A stretch of DNA of 64,000 nt from JADGRF01 sp036382515 (GTDB taxonomy: Bacteria > Myxococcota_A > Polyangia > Polyangiales > JAFGIB01), in assembly GCA_036382515.1 (NCBI GenBank), contig DASVHQ010000097.1, positions 21,368 to 85,367 on the forward strand, read 5' to 3'. Under the pieces are notes generated by a model, which was given only the letters and a program-made list of their open reading frames with translations, ran no database searches and was not told the origin of the DNA. Made by a program: the position numbers and the translations under genes. This document shows positions 1 through 7,654 of the stretch, piece after piece. Position 1 is the stretch's first letter, and each line of letters opens with the position of its first letter.

Positions 1-71
1 AGAGCCATCTGGGGCAGGGCACTGCGTTCACCGTGCGGATCCCGACGCAGCCTGCTGCAGACAAGGAGTGA
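1..71 (+). CDS. C-terminal end of a sensor histidine kinase (partial)
   Basis: Only the last 22 codons are present, read in the frame whose first complete codon is at position 3 and which stops at TGA 69-71. They contain GQGTAFTVRIP, the usual end of a histidine-kinase HATPase_c domain (G2 box followed by the last beta strand). The gene lies 4 bp upstream of a response regulator on the same strand, and the AAGGAG ribosome binding site of that regulator lies inside these last codons. A sensor kinase with its cognate regulator is therefore the likely reading; the kinase family comes from established motif knowledge and the partnership is inferred from position. The sensor domain lies outside the window. 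Confidence 0.75.
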   Translation, partial: SHLGQGTAFTVRIPTQPAADKE

Positions 72-75
72 GCCG

Positions 76-1440
76 ATGGCGCGAGCGAGTGTGCTGATCG
101 TCGACGATGAGGAGTTGATTCGCTGGTCGCTCGAGAAAGACATCTCGCGACTCGGGTATGCCACGCGCACGGCCGCGAGTTGCGCCGAGGCGCTGCGCCT
201 GCAGCAGGACGAGCCTGCAGACGTGGTGCTGCTCGACGTGAAGCTGCCCGATGGCGACGGCGTGCAGCTGATTCCGCTGCTTCACGCGTTCCGCGAGGAC
301 ACTGTGATCATCATGATCACCTCGGTGAATTCGCTTGAAACAGCGGTGGAATCGATTCGCGTCGGCGCCTGGGATTACGTCACCAAGCCCTTTGATTTCC
401 CGAAGCTCTTCAACAGCGTCGCCAAGGCAGCCGAGCGCGTCGCGCTGCGCGAAGAGAATCGTGCACTGCGGTCTCAGGAGCGTGTCGCCGGTAACCCCGA
501 ATGCATCGCCGACTCGGCTCTCATGCAGCGCGTCCTCGAGCTGGCGAAGACGGCTGCGCGCCACGACACTGCCACGGTGCTGCTCCGAGGAGAGAGCGGT
601 GTGGGCAAGGATTTGGTCGCACACTACATCCACGAAACAAGTCCGCGTGCCGAGCACCTCTTCCTCGACATCAACTGCGGTGCCCTGCCCGAAGCGCTGC
701 TCGAGAGCGAGCTCTTCGGTCACGAGCGCGGCGCTTTCACCGACGCCAAGACACAGAAGCGCGGGCTGCTGGAGCTGGCGAGCGGCGGCACGGTGTACCT
801 CGATGAGATCGCCGACGCGCCGCTCGGCGTCCAAGTGAAGCTCCTGAAAGTGCTCGAGCAACGCACATTCCGCCGACTGGGGGGCACGCGTGACATCACC
901 GCGGATGCGCGGATCATCGCCGCGACCAATCGTGATCTCAGCCAGGCGCTTGCCGACAAGACGTTGCGCCAGGATCTCTACTACCGCTTGAACGTGTTCC
1001 CGATCGACGTTCCGCCTCTGCGCGAGCGCCGGCAGGACATCGCACCGCTCTCACGCATGTTCCTCGCCGGGTTCAATCGTGCGTTTCGCAAGCATGTGCG
1101 CGGGTTCACGTCGGAGGCTGAGCGACACCTGCTCGAGTACGACTGGCCCGGCAACGTTCGCGAGCTGCGCAACGTCATGGAGCGGGCGATGATCTTGGCA
1201 GGCGACGACGCGCCGATCGGCGTCGACGCTTTGCCACAAGAGATCTTCAACCCCACCGCAGCAGACGGGGCGGACGGCGAGGAGGAACCCGCAGGTGTGC
1301 TCGCGCAGGCCGAAGGCAAGCTGATCCGCGAGGCTCTCGCGGACTGTGGTGGGAACCAGAGTCGTGCCGCGGCTCAGCTGGGCATCGGTCGCGGGGCGCT
1401 GGCTCGTCGACTGCGAAGGCTCGGCATCGTCGCGGGGTGA
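76..1440 (+). CDS. Sigma-54-dependent response regulator, NtrC family
   Basis: A 454-residue protein with the three NtrC-family domains. The receiver domain (about 1-120) has acidic pocket D10/D11 and phosphoacceptor D54 in LLDVKLPDG. The AAA+ domain (about 150-370) has Walker A GESGVGKD, a GAFTGA-loop variant reading GAFTDA, and Walker B GGTVYLDEIAD. The C-terminal Fis-type helix-turn-helix contains NQSRAAAQLGIGRGALARRL. The protein should activate transcription with sigma-54 RNA polymerase after phosphorylation by the kinase encoded just upstream. The start at ATG 76 is preceded by AAGGAG at 62-67. The Gly-to-Asp change in the GAFTGA loop is the only oddity; I believe this variant recurs in related regulators. 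Target genes are unknown. Confidence 0.93.
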   Translation: MARASVLIVDDEELIRWSLEKDISRLGYATRTAASCAEALRLQQDEPADVVLLDVKLPDGDGVQLIPLLHAFREDTVIIMITSVNSLETAVESIRVGAWDYVTKPFDFPKLFNSVAKAAERVALREENRALRSQERVAGNPECIADSALMQRVLELAKTAARHDTATVLLRGESGVGKDLVAHYIHETSPRAEHLFLDINCGALPEALLESELFGHERGAFTDAKTQKRGLLELASGGTVYLDEIADAPLGVQVKLLKVLEQRTFRRLGGTRDITADARIIAATNRDLSQALADKTLRQDLYYRLNVFPIDVPPLRERRQDIAPLSRMFLAGFNRAFRKHVRGFTSEAERHLLEYDWPGNVRELRNVMERAMILAGDDAPIGVDALPQEIFNPTAADGADGEEEPAGVLAQAEGKLIREALADCGGNQSRAAAQLGIGRGALARRLRRLGIVAG

Positions 1441-1567
1441 TCGGCCGGTCACCGCCTGCCCCGCCGCGAACCAAGCCCTTCCTCACTTCGGCGTCAGCAT
1501 GTGCGACACGCCGCGGACCACGCAGGGATCTTGGTGCGGGTGCGGGTTTGCCTGGACCGTGAATGAT

Positions 1568-1595
1568 GGGAGCGCTTTCTCCGACAGGCTCCTAG
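1568..1595. repeat. 28-bp dispersed repeat (single arm)
   Basis: The 28 bases here, starting gggagcgctttctccg and ending ggctcctag, are exactly the reverse complement of 38085-38112, which forms part of a large hairpin between hrpB and the desaturase gene. This copy lies in the 289-bp gap between the NtrC-type regulator and the aldolase gene and lacks the second hairpin arm. It looks like a remnant of a small repetitive element. No promoter or terminator is obvious elsewhere in the gap. Confidence 0.7.
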
Positions 1596-1729
1596 CACCG
1601 GGTCGCCGCATCCGCGGCTCGAACCGGGCGCAAGCGGCGAAAAATCGTGCTTTGGGCGGTGGATCGGCCGGTCGGACTTTTCCTCGGAGACAAGGCCTGC
1701 TAACCAGGGCTCCTGCGAAGGAGCCCCCG

Positions 1730-2701
1730 ATGTACCGCAAAGAGATCAAGGTCCTGGACTGCACCATCCGCGACGGCGGACTGATCAACAACTACCAGTT
1801 CACGGACGCGTTCGTGAACGCTTGCTACGTGGCGGCGTGTCGCTCCGGGATCGACTACTTCGAGATCGGCAAGATGCTGAGCGAGAGCGAGCAGTACCCG
1901 CGGGACAGGTGGGGCAAGTGGAACTTCTGCAAGGAAGACGACGTCAAGCGAGTGCTGGATTGCCATCGGGGTGAGTACCGCCCGGGCATCGCGGTGATGC
2001 TCGACGTGGGGCGCGTCGATGTCGCCGCCCTCCAGCCGGCCGACAAGTCGCCCTTCGACATGATCCGCGTCGCCTGTTACGTCGCCGACGTCGACAAGGG
2101 CGCTGACCTGGTGCGCCGCACGAAGGATCTCGGGTACGAGACCACGCTCAACATCATGGCGCCCTCGGCGGCCATCGAGAGTGATCTGGTGGCTGCGCTG
2201 GCCGAGGTCAACGAGATCAAGGAGCTCGACTACCTCTACCTGGTGGACAGCTACGGAGCGTTCTACTCCGAGCAGATCACTGCCTATGTCAACCTCTATC
2301 GCAAGTACGCGCCGAGCAAGCCGCTGGGCTTCCACGGTCACAACAACCAGCAGCTGGCGTTCTCCAACACGCAGCAGGCGATCATCGACGGGGTCAATCT
2401 GCTGGACGCCACCATCAACGGGATCGGGCGCGGTGCAGGCAACTGCAACCTCGAGCTGCTGCTGAACTTCCTGAAGAACCCGAAGTTCGACGTGCGGCCC
2501 ATCTACCACGTGATCCAGGAGCACTTCGTGCCGCTCCGGCAGCAAATCGAGTGGGGCTTCAACGACATCTACGGCATCTCGGGCTACCTCAACCAGCATC
2601 CGCGCGCGGCCATGAAGCTGCGCGCCGACGAGAAGGAGCGCGACAACTGCTACGACTTCTACCTGGAGTCGCGCCGAGTCGACGACGCCGCGCTCAGCTG
2701 A
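1730..2701 (+). CDS. Aldolase catalytic domain-containing protein (DRE-TIM/HMGL-like)
   Basis: A 323-residue protein of the pyruvate-carboxyltransferase/HMG-CoA-lyase-like TIM-barrel superfamily. Near the N-terminus, DCTIRDGG carries the Asp and Arg typical of DRE-TIM metallolyases. GFHGHNNQQ supplies the HxH pair that binds the divalent metal in this family, and a later Gly/Asn-rich loop, INGIGRGAGNC, follows. 4-Hydroxy-2-oxovalerate aldolases and several polysaccharide- or antibiotic-associated aldolases share this fold, and the substrate cannot be told from sequence. The start at ATG 1730 is favoured over longer in-frame starts because GAAGGAG lies at 1717-1723. The gene stands alone, with a convergent aldehyde dehydrogenase 44 bp downstream. 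Confidence 0.8.
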   Translation: MYRKEIKVLDCTIRDGGLINNYQFTDAFVNACYVAACRSGIDYFEIGKMLSESEQYPRDRWGKWNFCKEDDVKRVLDCHRGEYRPGIAVMLDVGRVDVAALQPADKSPFDMIRVACYVADVDKGADLVRRTKDLGYETTLNIMAPSAAIESDLVAALAEVNEIKELDYLYLVDSYGAFYSEQITAYVNLYRKYAPSKPLGFHGHNNQQLAFSNTQQAIIDGVNLLDATINGIGRGAGNCNLELLLNFLKNPKFDVRPIYHVIQEHFVPLRQQIEWGFNDIYGISGYLNQHPRAAMKLRADEKERDNCYDFYLESRRVDDAALS

Positions 2702-2745
2702 GTGGTCGCACCACGCAACTCGTACCGCGGTTGCGCGCTCGAGCC

Positions 2746-4392
2746 TCAGCCCTTCGGGAGCTTCGGGACCCAGGGCGAGAACATCTTGCCCAGGGCAAGG
2801 CGCGTGACCTTCGCGACGTCGCCGAACCAGCCACCGAGTGACGACGGATAGCGCATGCGTAGCGCCGAGAGCATGCCGTCGTAGGTCGCTTGATCGAACG
2901 GATACCACCAGAGGTTGCGCTTGGTGGGCATGATGTCCCAGTTGATCAGCTTGGGCTGCGTCATCTCGTCGAGGCCGAGCGCCGAGTGCGTGCGTCCCAT
3001 GCCGGATTCCTTCCAGCCGCCCCAAGGTGTCTCGCTCATGCCGTGCGTGTAGAGATGGTCGTTGATGGTGGTGACGCCGGAGTGGAGCTTCTGCGCGATC
3101 GCCTTGCCGCGGGCCAAGTCCCGCGTCCACACCGACGAGGTCAGCGCCATGCTGGAGTCGTTGGCGAGCGCGATGGCTTGCTCGAGGGTGTCGAACTTCA
3201 TCACCGGCACCACGGGACCGAAGGTCTCCTCGCGCATCAGCTCCATCGAGTGATCCACGTGCGTCATGAGCGTGGCGGGGTAGAAGTAGCCGCCGGCCTT
3301 CGAGTCGGTGGGGCTCGACTGCGCGATGATCTTCGCGCCCGCGGCGACGGCCGCGTCCACCTGCTTCTGCACGGTCTCCAGCTGTTCCTTCGTGGTCATC
3401 GCACCCATGTCGACGTCGCAGCCGCGGTCGGGACCGTGGCGCATCGCCGCGGTCTTCTGCCTGAGCAGCTCCACGAACTGATCGTAGACCGAGGCGTGCA
3501 CGTAGACGCGCTCGACGCCGCCGCAGCTCTGACCGGCATTCTGGTAGCCGGCCCAGGCGGCGCCGTTGGCCGCGCGCTCGAGATCGGCGTCCTCGAGCAC
3601 GAGCATGGGGTCTTTGCCGCCGAGCTCGAGCGAGAGTGGGGTGAGGGTTTTCGCGGCTGCAGCCATCAGCTGCTTGCCCGTGGGCACCGAGCCGGTGAAG
3701 AAGAGCTTATCGACGTGCTGATCGAAGAACGCCTGGGAGACGCGCCCGCCCGAGCCGACGATGTGGTGGAAGAGCCCGTCGGGCAGTTCGCCCGCGGCCA
3801 CGATGCGCTCGATGGCGTCGCCGACGCCGATCGTGGCGGCCGCGACCTTGAGCAACACGGCGTTGCCGGCCATCAACCCCATCACGACCTCGCCGAACGG
3901 GATCGAGAGCGGGTAGTTCCACGGGCTGATGATCCCGACCAGGCCCAGCGGCAGCCGAACGATCTCGTTCCTCTTGTTGTAGAAGAGCAGCGAGCCGAGC
4001 GGCACCTTCTTGGGGGCGAGCGCACGCTTGGCGTTCTTGGCGTACCAGTCGGCCGCCAGGGCGCAGGGGATGACCTCGGTCACGAGCGCGTCGGTGCGTA
4101 GTTTGCCGTTCTCACGACTCACCACGGCGGCGAGGTCTTCCGCGTGCGCGACGACGTAGTCACGCATCTTCAGGATGTGCCGCGCGCGCGCATCGAAGGA
4201 CAGCGCCGCCCAGCCGCGCTGCGCTGCACGAGCGCGGGCGAAAATCTCCGGCATGCGCGCGAGATCGGTGTTGGGGATGCGGCTGACTTCTTCGAGCGTC
4301 GCAGGGTTGAAAGAGACGGTCTCTCCGGCCGGCTGCGCCTCGCGCACGGGTGTGGGCTGGGGCAGGCGTTCGGCGGTGGCTTGCGTCGGCAT
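2746..4392 (-). CDS. Aldehyde dehydrogenase family protein
   Basis: A 548-residue NAD(P)-dependent aldehyde dehydrogenase. Visible landmarks are the cofactor-pocket segment PLGLVGIISPWNYP, the glycine motif FTGSVPTGK, the general-base glutamate in LELGGKD, and the catalytic cysteine at about residue 290 in NAGQSCGG. The late EETFGPVVPV segment is also typical of the family. The start at ATG 4392 is preceded on the minus strand by AAGGGGAG and replaces a longer in-frame start at 4467. The protein is about 50 residues longer than a typical 490-500-residue member, with a Pro/Thr-rich N-terminal lead and a C-terminal tail. The gene is monocistronic and convergent with the aldolase gene. Its aldehyde substrate is unknown. 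Confidence 0.92.
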   Translation of the reverse strand: MPTQATAERLPQPTPVREAQPAGETVSFNPATLEEVSRIPNTDLARMPEIFARARAAQRGWAALSFDARARHILKMRDYVVAHAEDLAAVVSRENGKLRTDALVTEVIPCALAADWYAKNAKRALAPKKVPLGSLLFYNKRNEIVRLPLGLVGIISPWNYPLSIPFGEVVMGLMAGNAVLLKVAAATIGVGDAIERIVAAGELPDGLFHHIVGSGGRVSQAFFDQHVDKLFFTGSVPTGKQLMAAAAKTLTPLSLELGGKDPMLVLEDADLERAANGAAWAGYQNAGQSCGGVERVYVHASVYDQFVELLRQKTAAMRHGPDRGCDVDMGAMTTKEQLETVQKQVDAAVAAGAKIIAQSSPTDSKAGGYFYPATLMTHVDHSMELMREETFGPVVPVMKFDTLEQAIALANDSSMALTSSVWTRDLARGKAIAQKLHSGVTTINDHLYTHGMSETPWGGWKESGMGRTHSALGLDEMTQPKLINWDIMPTKRNLWWYPFDQATYDGMLSALRMRYPSSLGGWFGDVAKVTRLALGKMFSPWVPKLPKG

Positions 4393-4821
4393 GGCGATCT
4401 CCCCTTCGAGAAGCCCAGCTCGGTGGCCGGGGCGGCCGAGCATCGCCACGATGCGGGCGGCCTGCAAGCGGCGGCAGCCGCCTATCGGCCTGTGTCCAGG
4501 CTCACCGGGCGCGCCCCGCGGGCACTCAACACCCGGTCAGTCAGGAGGCAGCCACCCCGGCCACTCACCCCGAGTGGTCGCAGCTCGAGGGCCGACCTTG
4601 GCCGATCCAGGTCAGCGCACGGCGCGCCGGGTCCCGCGGGGCGTATCCGTTGGAAAACGCGGCACGTTTGGCAGCCCCGCAAGTGGTTCGGGTCTGTCAC
4701 AATCGCGCCGCTTGGGTGTCTTCGCTGAGCGGTCGGCGCACTGCCCTCGGGTGCACGCGGTAGTGCTGCACGTCGCGCAGGGCAGAACGTCAGCCGGGGT
4801 AGAGGAGGCGTACCGACTGCC
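4393..4821. other. Intergenic region between divergent genes
   Basis: These 429 bp separate the divergent aldehyde dehydrogenase and P1/PLC-like genes and should hold both promoters. I see an imperfect 8-bp inverted repeat (4738-4745 with 4759-4766) upstream of the rightward gene and AGAGGAGG at 4801-4808 as its ribosome binding site. No convincing coding frame is present. Confidence 0.4.
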
Positions 4822-7065
4822 ATGAGCTGCTTACCGTCGAAACTCTTGCACTTGATCACGAGCACCTCGTGCGCCCGCCGTCGGGCGCTGCTGGCGCTCA
4901 GCTGCGCGCTGGCCGGTGGGTTCGGGTTCGTACCTGCTGTCGTGCGGGCCTGGTACTTCCCGGAGCATGCAGAGCTCTCGCGTCTGGCCCTGCGCGACTT
5001 CGCGCCGGGGTTCGCGACCGAGGTGATCCAGCTCGCCGTGGCCGATGCTGCAGCTGACGGTCTGGTGTTGTGCCCGGGCGCGACCACCGCGCTGCCTGCG
5101 CTCGATCTGGATGGCGAGGGCGTGCGTTGCGTGTCCTACGGCGTGCTGGCCGCGCTGGCCGCAGATCACTCCAACACCACCGCCGACCTGCGCGATCTCC
5201 TGTCGCGCCCGCTGTACCGTCCGTGGCCGGCGAAGAACGTCACGCTCGGCTCGCTCTTGGCCGCCGCGGCCCAACGCATCTGGAACGATTTCCAGACCTC
5301 CGTGCCCGAGGAGACCGATCGGGTCTGGACCGGGGATGTCTCGCGGGTGTCCGCCAGCAGCGCGCGCTTGCCGCGCACGCTCAGTCCGCGCGACCTGGTT
5401 CGCGTGCTGGATGTGCAGCTGACGGTCCTCGACCCGGGCTACGTGGACCGGGCCAAGAACGCCAAGACTCACTTCCACGATCCGACGCGGAGCGTCGAGC
5501 TCATACTGCAGCAGGCGGCGCTCGGCGATCTCGACAACGCGCTCGCGCAAGCTCTGGCCCACCACGCGCGCTCGTTGCAGCTGGCGGTGCTCAGCCGTCC
5601 CGACCACGAACCGGACGCCGACATCCGCAGGCGCCTGCGCACCGAGGCGCTGCTCGAGCACGCTTTCGCCGTGCACTTCGTGCAAGATGGCTTCGCGGCC
5701 GGGCACATCGTCACGGATCCCGCGGTGGCCGCCGCCCGTTCGCGCACGCAACGCCATGACTACTTCAACCGCGAAGGCCTGGCGGTGACGCGTGCGCTCT
5801 CACCCGATCGCTGCCAAGCGCAGCCGCCGTTCTTGCCGGGACGCGGCGTCGGGCTCGACGCTTGCTGGGTCGCGCATGGCGACGGGTTTGCGAGCGCGGA
5901 CGATCGGATGTACGCGAACGAGGCCGTGGCGCGGCTGCAGACGGCCTTCGCGCTCGCACTGTCGCCGCGCGACCCAGCGTGGGTCGACAGCCAGCTGCAA
6001 TCGCCGCAGTGCGCCAGCTGGATCGCTGGCAACGGCGACGTGCGCGCCCACACGCAGTGTGACGTCGCGTGGACCGCGGCGCTGCTCGATCCGCGTCCGG
6101 CCTGGGTCGGAGCCGCGTGCAAGGCGACGCCGGCTGACTGGGCGCGCATGGTGCTCGGCCATTTCCAGGGCGCGCTGCAACAGCTGGCGGACCAGCCGCT
6201 GTTGGCGGCGGCCGATGCCGGCTCGCCGGCTGCGCAGCCCGGGGCGCTGACGCGCGCGATGGTCGGCATTCCGACCCAGAGCGTTGCCCGGACGTCCGAA
6301 GAGTTGGCGCCGGTGCCGGCCGGCGGTTCGAGCCTCGACGACGCAGTCGACCCGGATGCGCTCAAGTGTGCCGTACCCGATGCGGAGGCCGCGTTGTGGA
6401 TGCCGCTGCTCGCGGCCTGGCCGGCTGCACAGGCCGACGCCACGACGCTCCAGGGACAGGACGCTTTCGCGAACGGCTGGGCGGTGCAGGCCGGTGCCAA
6501 CGCCGCCGTCAGCGACACCAAGCTCCTCTCGGATAGCGCATCGGTGAGCGGGTGGGCCGGCGCGACCGTCGGCCTCACGTACCTCGCGCAGGGCATCCTG
6601 CCGTACGTCCGAACGCGTGGTCTGTTCGAGCTCAACGCGGGGTTTGCGCAAGGCGTGCGCCTGGCGGGGCCCACCGATGCGTTCCGCTCGGTCGGTGTGC
6701 TGGAGATGCGCGTGCCGCTCACCTCGCTGCTTGCGGCGGGCGCCGGCGCACTGTGGCACTCGGCGCGGCCCATGACTTGGTTCATGGGCGGCGATGTGTC
6801 CGGCGGTCTGCTCGGCGCTCGCGCCTACACGCTCTTGGCACCCAACCGTGCGCTCTTCTACGGCTGGGACGCGGAGGTCCTCAACGTTTTGCTATCGCCA
6901 TCGGCCGTGGCTCAACCGGCTCGGCGCTCCGGCGTGCTCGAGGCCGAAGGCCGCTTGCGTCTGGGTGTGCGCAGCAGCGATCCGAGTCGCCCGCTGCGCA
7001 CGATGTTCGGCGGTAGCTTCGTTTTGATGTTCGAAGTGTCTGTGGGTCTCTTCTCCTATCTCTAG
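4822..7065 (+). CDS. Secreted P1 nuclease/zinc-dependent phospholipase C-like protein with C-terminal extension
   Basis: A 747-residue protein with a signal peptide (Arg-rich start, hydrophobic core) that would be cut before Trp44. The mature chain then begins WYFPEH. In the P1 nuclease/zinc phospholipase C superfamily the mature N-terminal Trp and a His five residues later bind zinc, as W44 and H49 would here. A second segment, HFVQDGFAAGH (H285, D289, H295), has the family's HxxxD-x5-H metal-ligand spacing. The remaining half, about residues 400-747, has no recognised domain; its last 200 residues are rich in alternating Gly/hydrophobic stretches and could be a barrel or beta-rich domain. 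It is followed by a lipoprotein and a ceramidase-like gene, which suggests a role in phospholipid or sphingolipid breakdown. Nuclease activity is the main alternative. Confidence 0.55.
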   Translation: MSCLPSKLLHLITSTSCARRRALLALSCALAGGFGFVPAVVRAWYFPEHAELSRLALRDFAPGFATEVIQLAVADAAADGLVLCPGATTALPALDLDGEGVRCVSYGVLAALAADHSNTTADLRDLLSRPLYRPWPAKNVTLGSLLAAAAQRIWNDFQTSVPEETDRVWTGDVSRVSASSARLPRTLSPRDLVRVLDVQLTVLDPGYVDRAKNAKTHFHDPTRSVELILQQAALGDLDNALAQALAHHARSLQLAVLSRPDHEPDADIRRRLRTEALLEHAFAVHFVQDGFAAGHIVTDPAVAAARSRTQRHDYFNREGLAVTRALSPDRCQAQPPFLPGRGVGLDACWVAHGDGFASADDRMYANEAVARLQTAFALALSPRDPAWVDSQLQSPQCASWIAGNGDVRAHTQCDVAWTAALLDPRPAWVGAACKATPADWARMVLGHFQGALQQLADQPLLAAADAGSPAAQPGALTRAMVGIPTQSVARTSEELAPVPAGGSSLDDAVDPDALKCAVPDAEAALWMPLLAAWPAAQADATTLQGQDAFANGWAVQAGANAAVSDTKLLSDSASVSGWAGATVGLTYLAQGILPYVRTRGLFELNAGFAQGVRLAGPTDAFRSVGVLEMRVPLTSLLAAGAGALWHSARPMTWFMGGDVSGGLLGARAYTLLAPNRALFYGWDAEVLNVLLSPSAVAQPARRSGVLEAEGRLRLGVRSSDPSRPLRTMFGGSFVLMFEVSVGLFSYL

Positions 7066-7075
7066 CGAGGAACAA

Positions 7076-7654
7076 GTGCGTAAGCCCCAAACGGCAATCG
7101 AAGTCGTTGCTTTGTTCGCGCTTGCCAGCCTGTACGGCTGCGGCGCCTATCTCGGTCCCAACGTCGCAGCCCAGTCGAACCGTCCAGGTGCGAGCCTGGG
7201 CGCGAGCGGCGGCTATCGGCTGTATCCCACCGGCAACGAATCGTTGTTCCTCGACGGCAACCTCTCGGCGGCGTTCCCCACGCAGGGCGCAGGCAAGAAC
7301 CTGCTCGTGGTGGGCGACGCCGCGCTGGGCTACGGAAGCTTGCCGCTGCCACACGAGTCGAGACTCGGGCTCGAGCTTGGGGCCGGCCCGAGCCTCGGCG
7401 ACATCACGGACGGCCATGGCTTGCGCTCGTTCGGTGCTGGCTGGGTCTGGAAGCTCGCTTTGCCATGGCGGGTCTCCGCCAACCGCAAGCCGTGGGAGCT
7501 GGGCGAGCAGGTGCTGGACTTCTCGCTGCTCACGCCCGAGGTCGACATCGTGCAGCTCTTCCCCGTCGGACGCGGTCGTGACCACCAGTTGGTCACCGCC
7601 GTGCTGTTCTCGCTGAGTTACCGCTACGACACGTGGCTGGCGGCGCTGCCATGA
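7076..7654 (+). CDS. Putative lipoprotein, function unknown
   Basis: A 192-residue protein starting at GTG 7076, 10 bp after the P1/PLC-like gene and preceded by GCGAGGA. The hydrophobic N-terminus ends in a lipobox-like LYGC, so the mature protein is probably lipid-anchored. The rest is rich in Gly, Ser and aromatic residues in short alternating stretches, which suggests a beta-rich or outer-membrane protein. The stop codon overlaps the start of the next gene (ATGA at 7651-7654), so the three genes are probably one translationally coupled operon. I recognise no family. Confidence 0.6.
   Translation: MRKPQTAIEVVALFALASLYGCGAYLGPNVAAQSNRPGASLGASGGYRLYPTGNESLFLDGNLSAAFPTQGAGKNLLVVGDAALGYGSLPLPHESRLGLELGAGPSLGDITDGHGLRSFGAGWVWKLALPWRVSANRKPWELGEQVLDFSLLTPEVDIVQLFPVGRGRDHQLVTAVLFSLSYRYDTWLAALP

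Noticed and set aside
1700..3130. A 476-codon minus-strand frame overlapping the aldolase and aldehyde dehydrogenase ends
   Set aside because: It conflicts with two well-supported genes and has no conserved motif.
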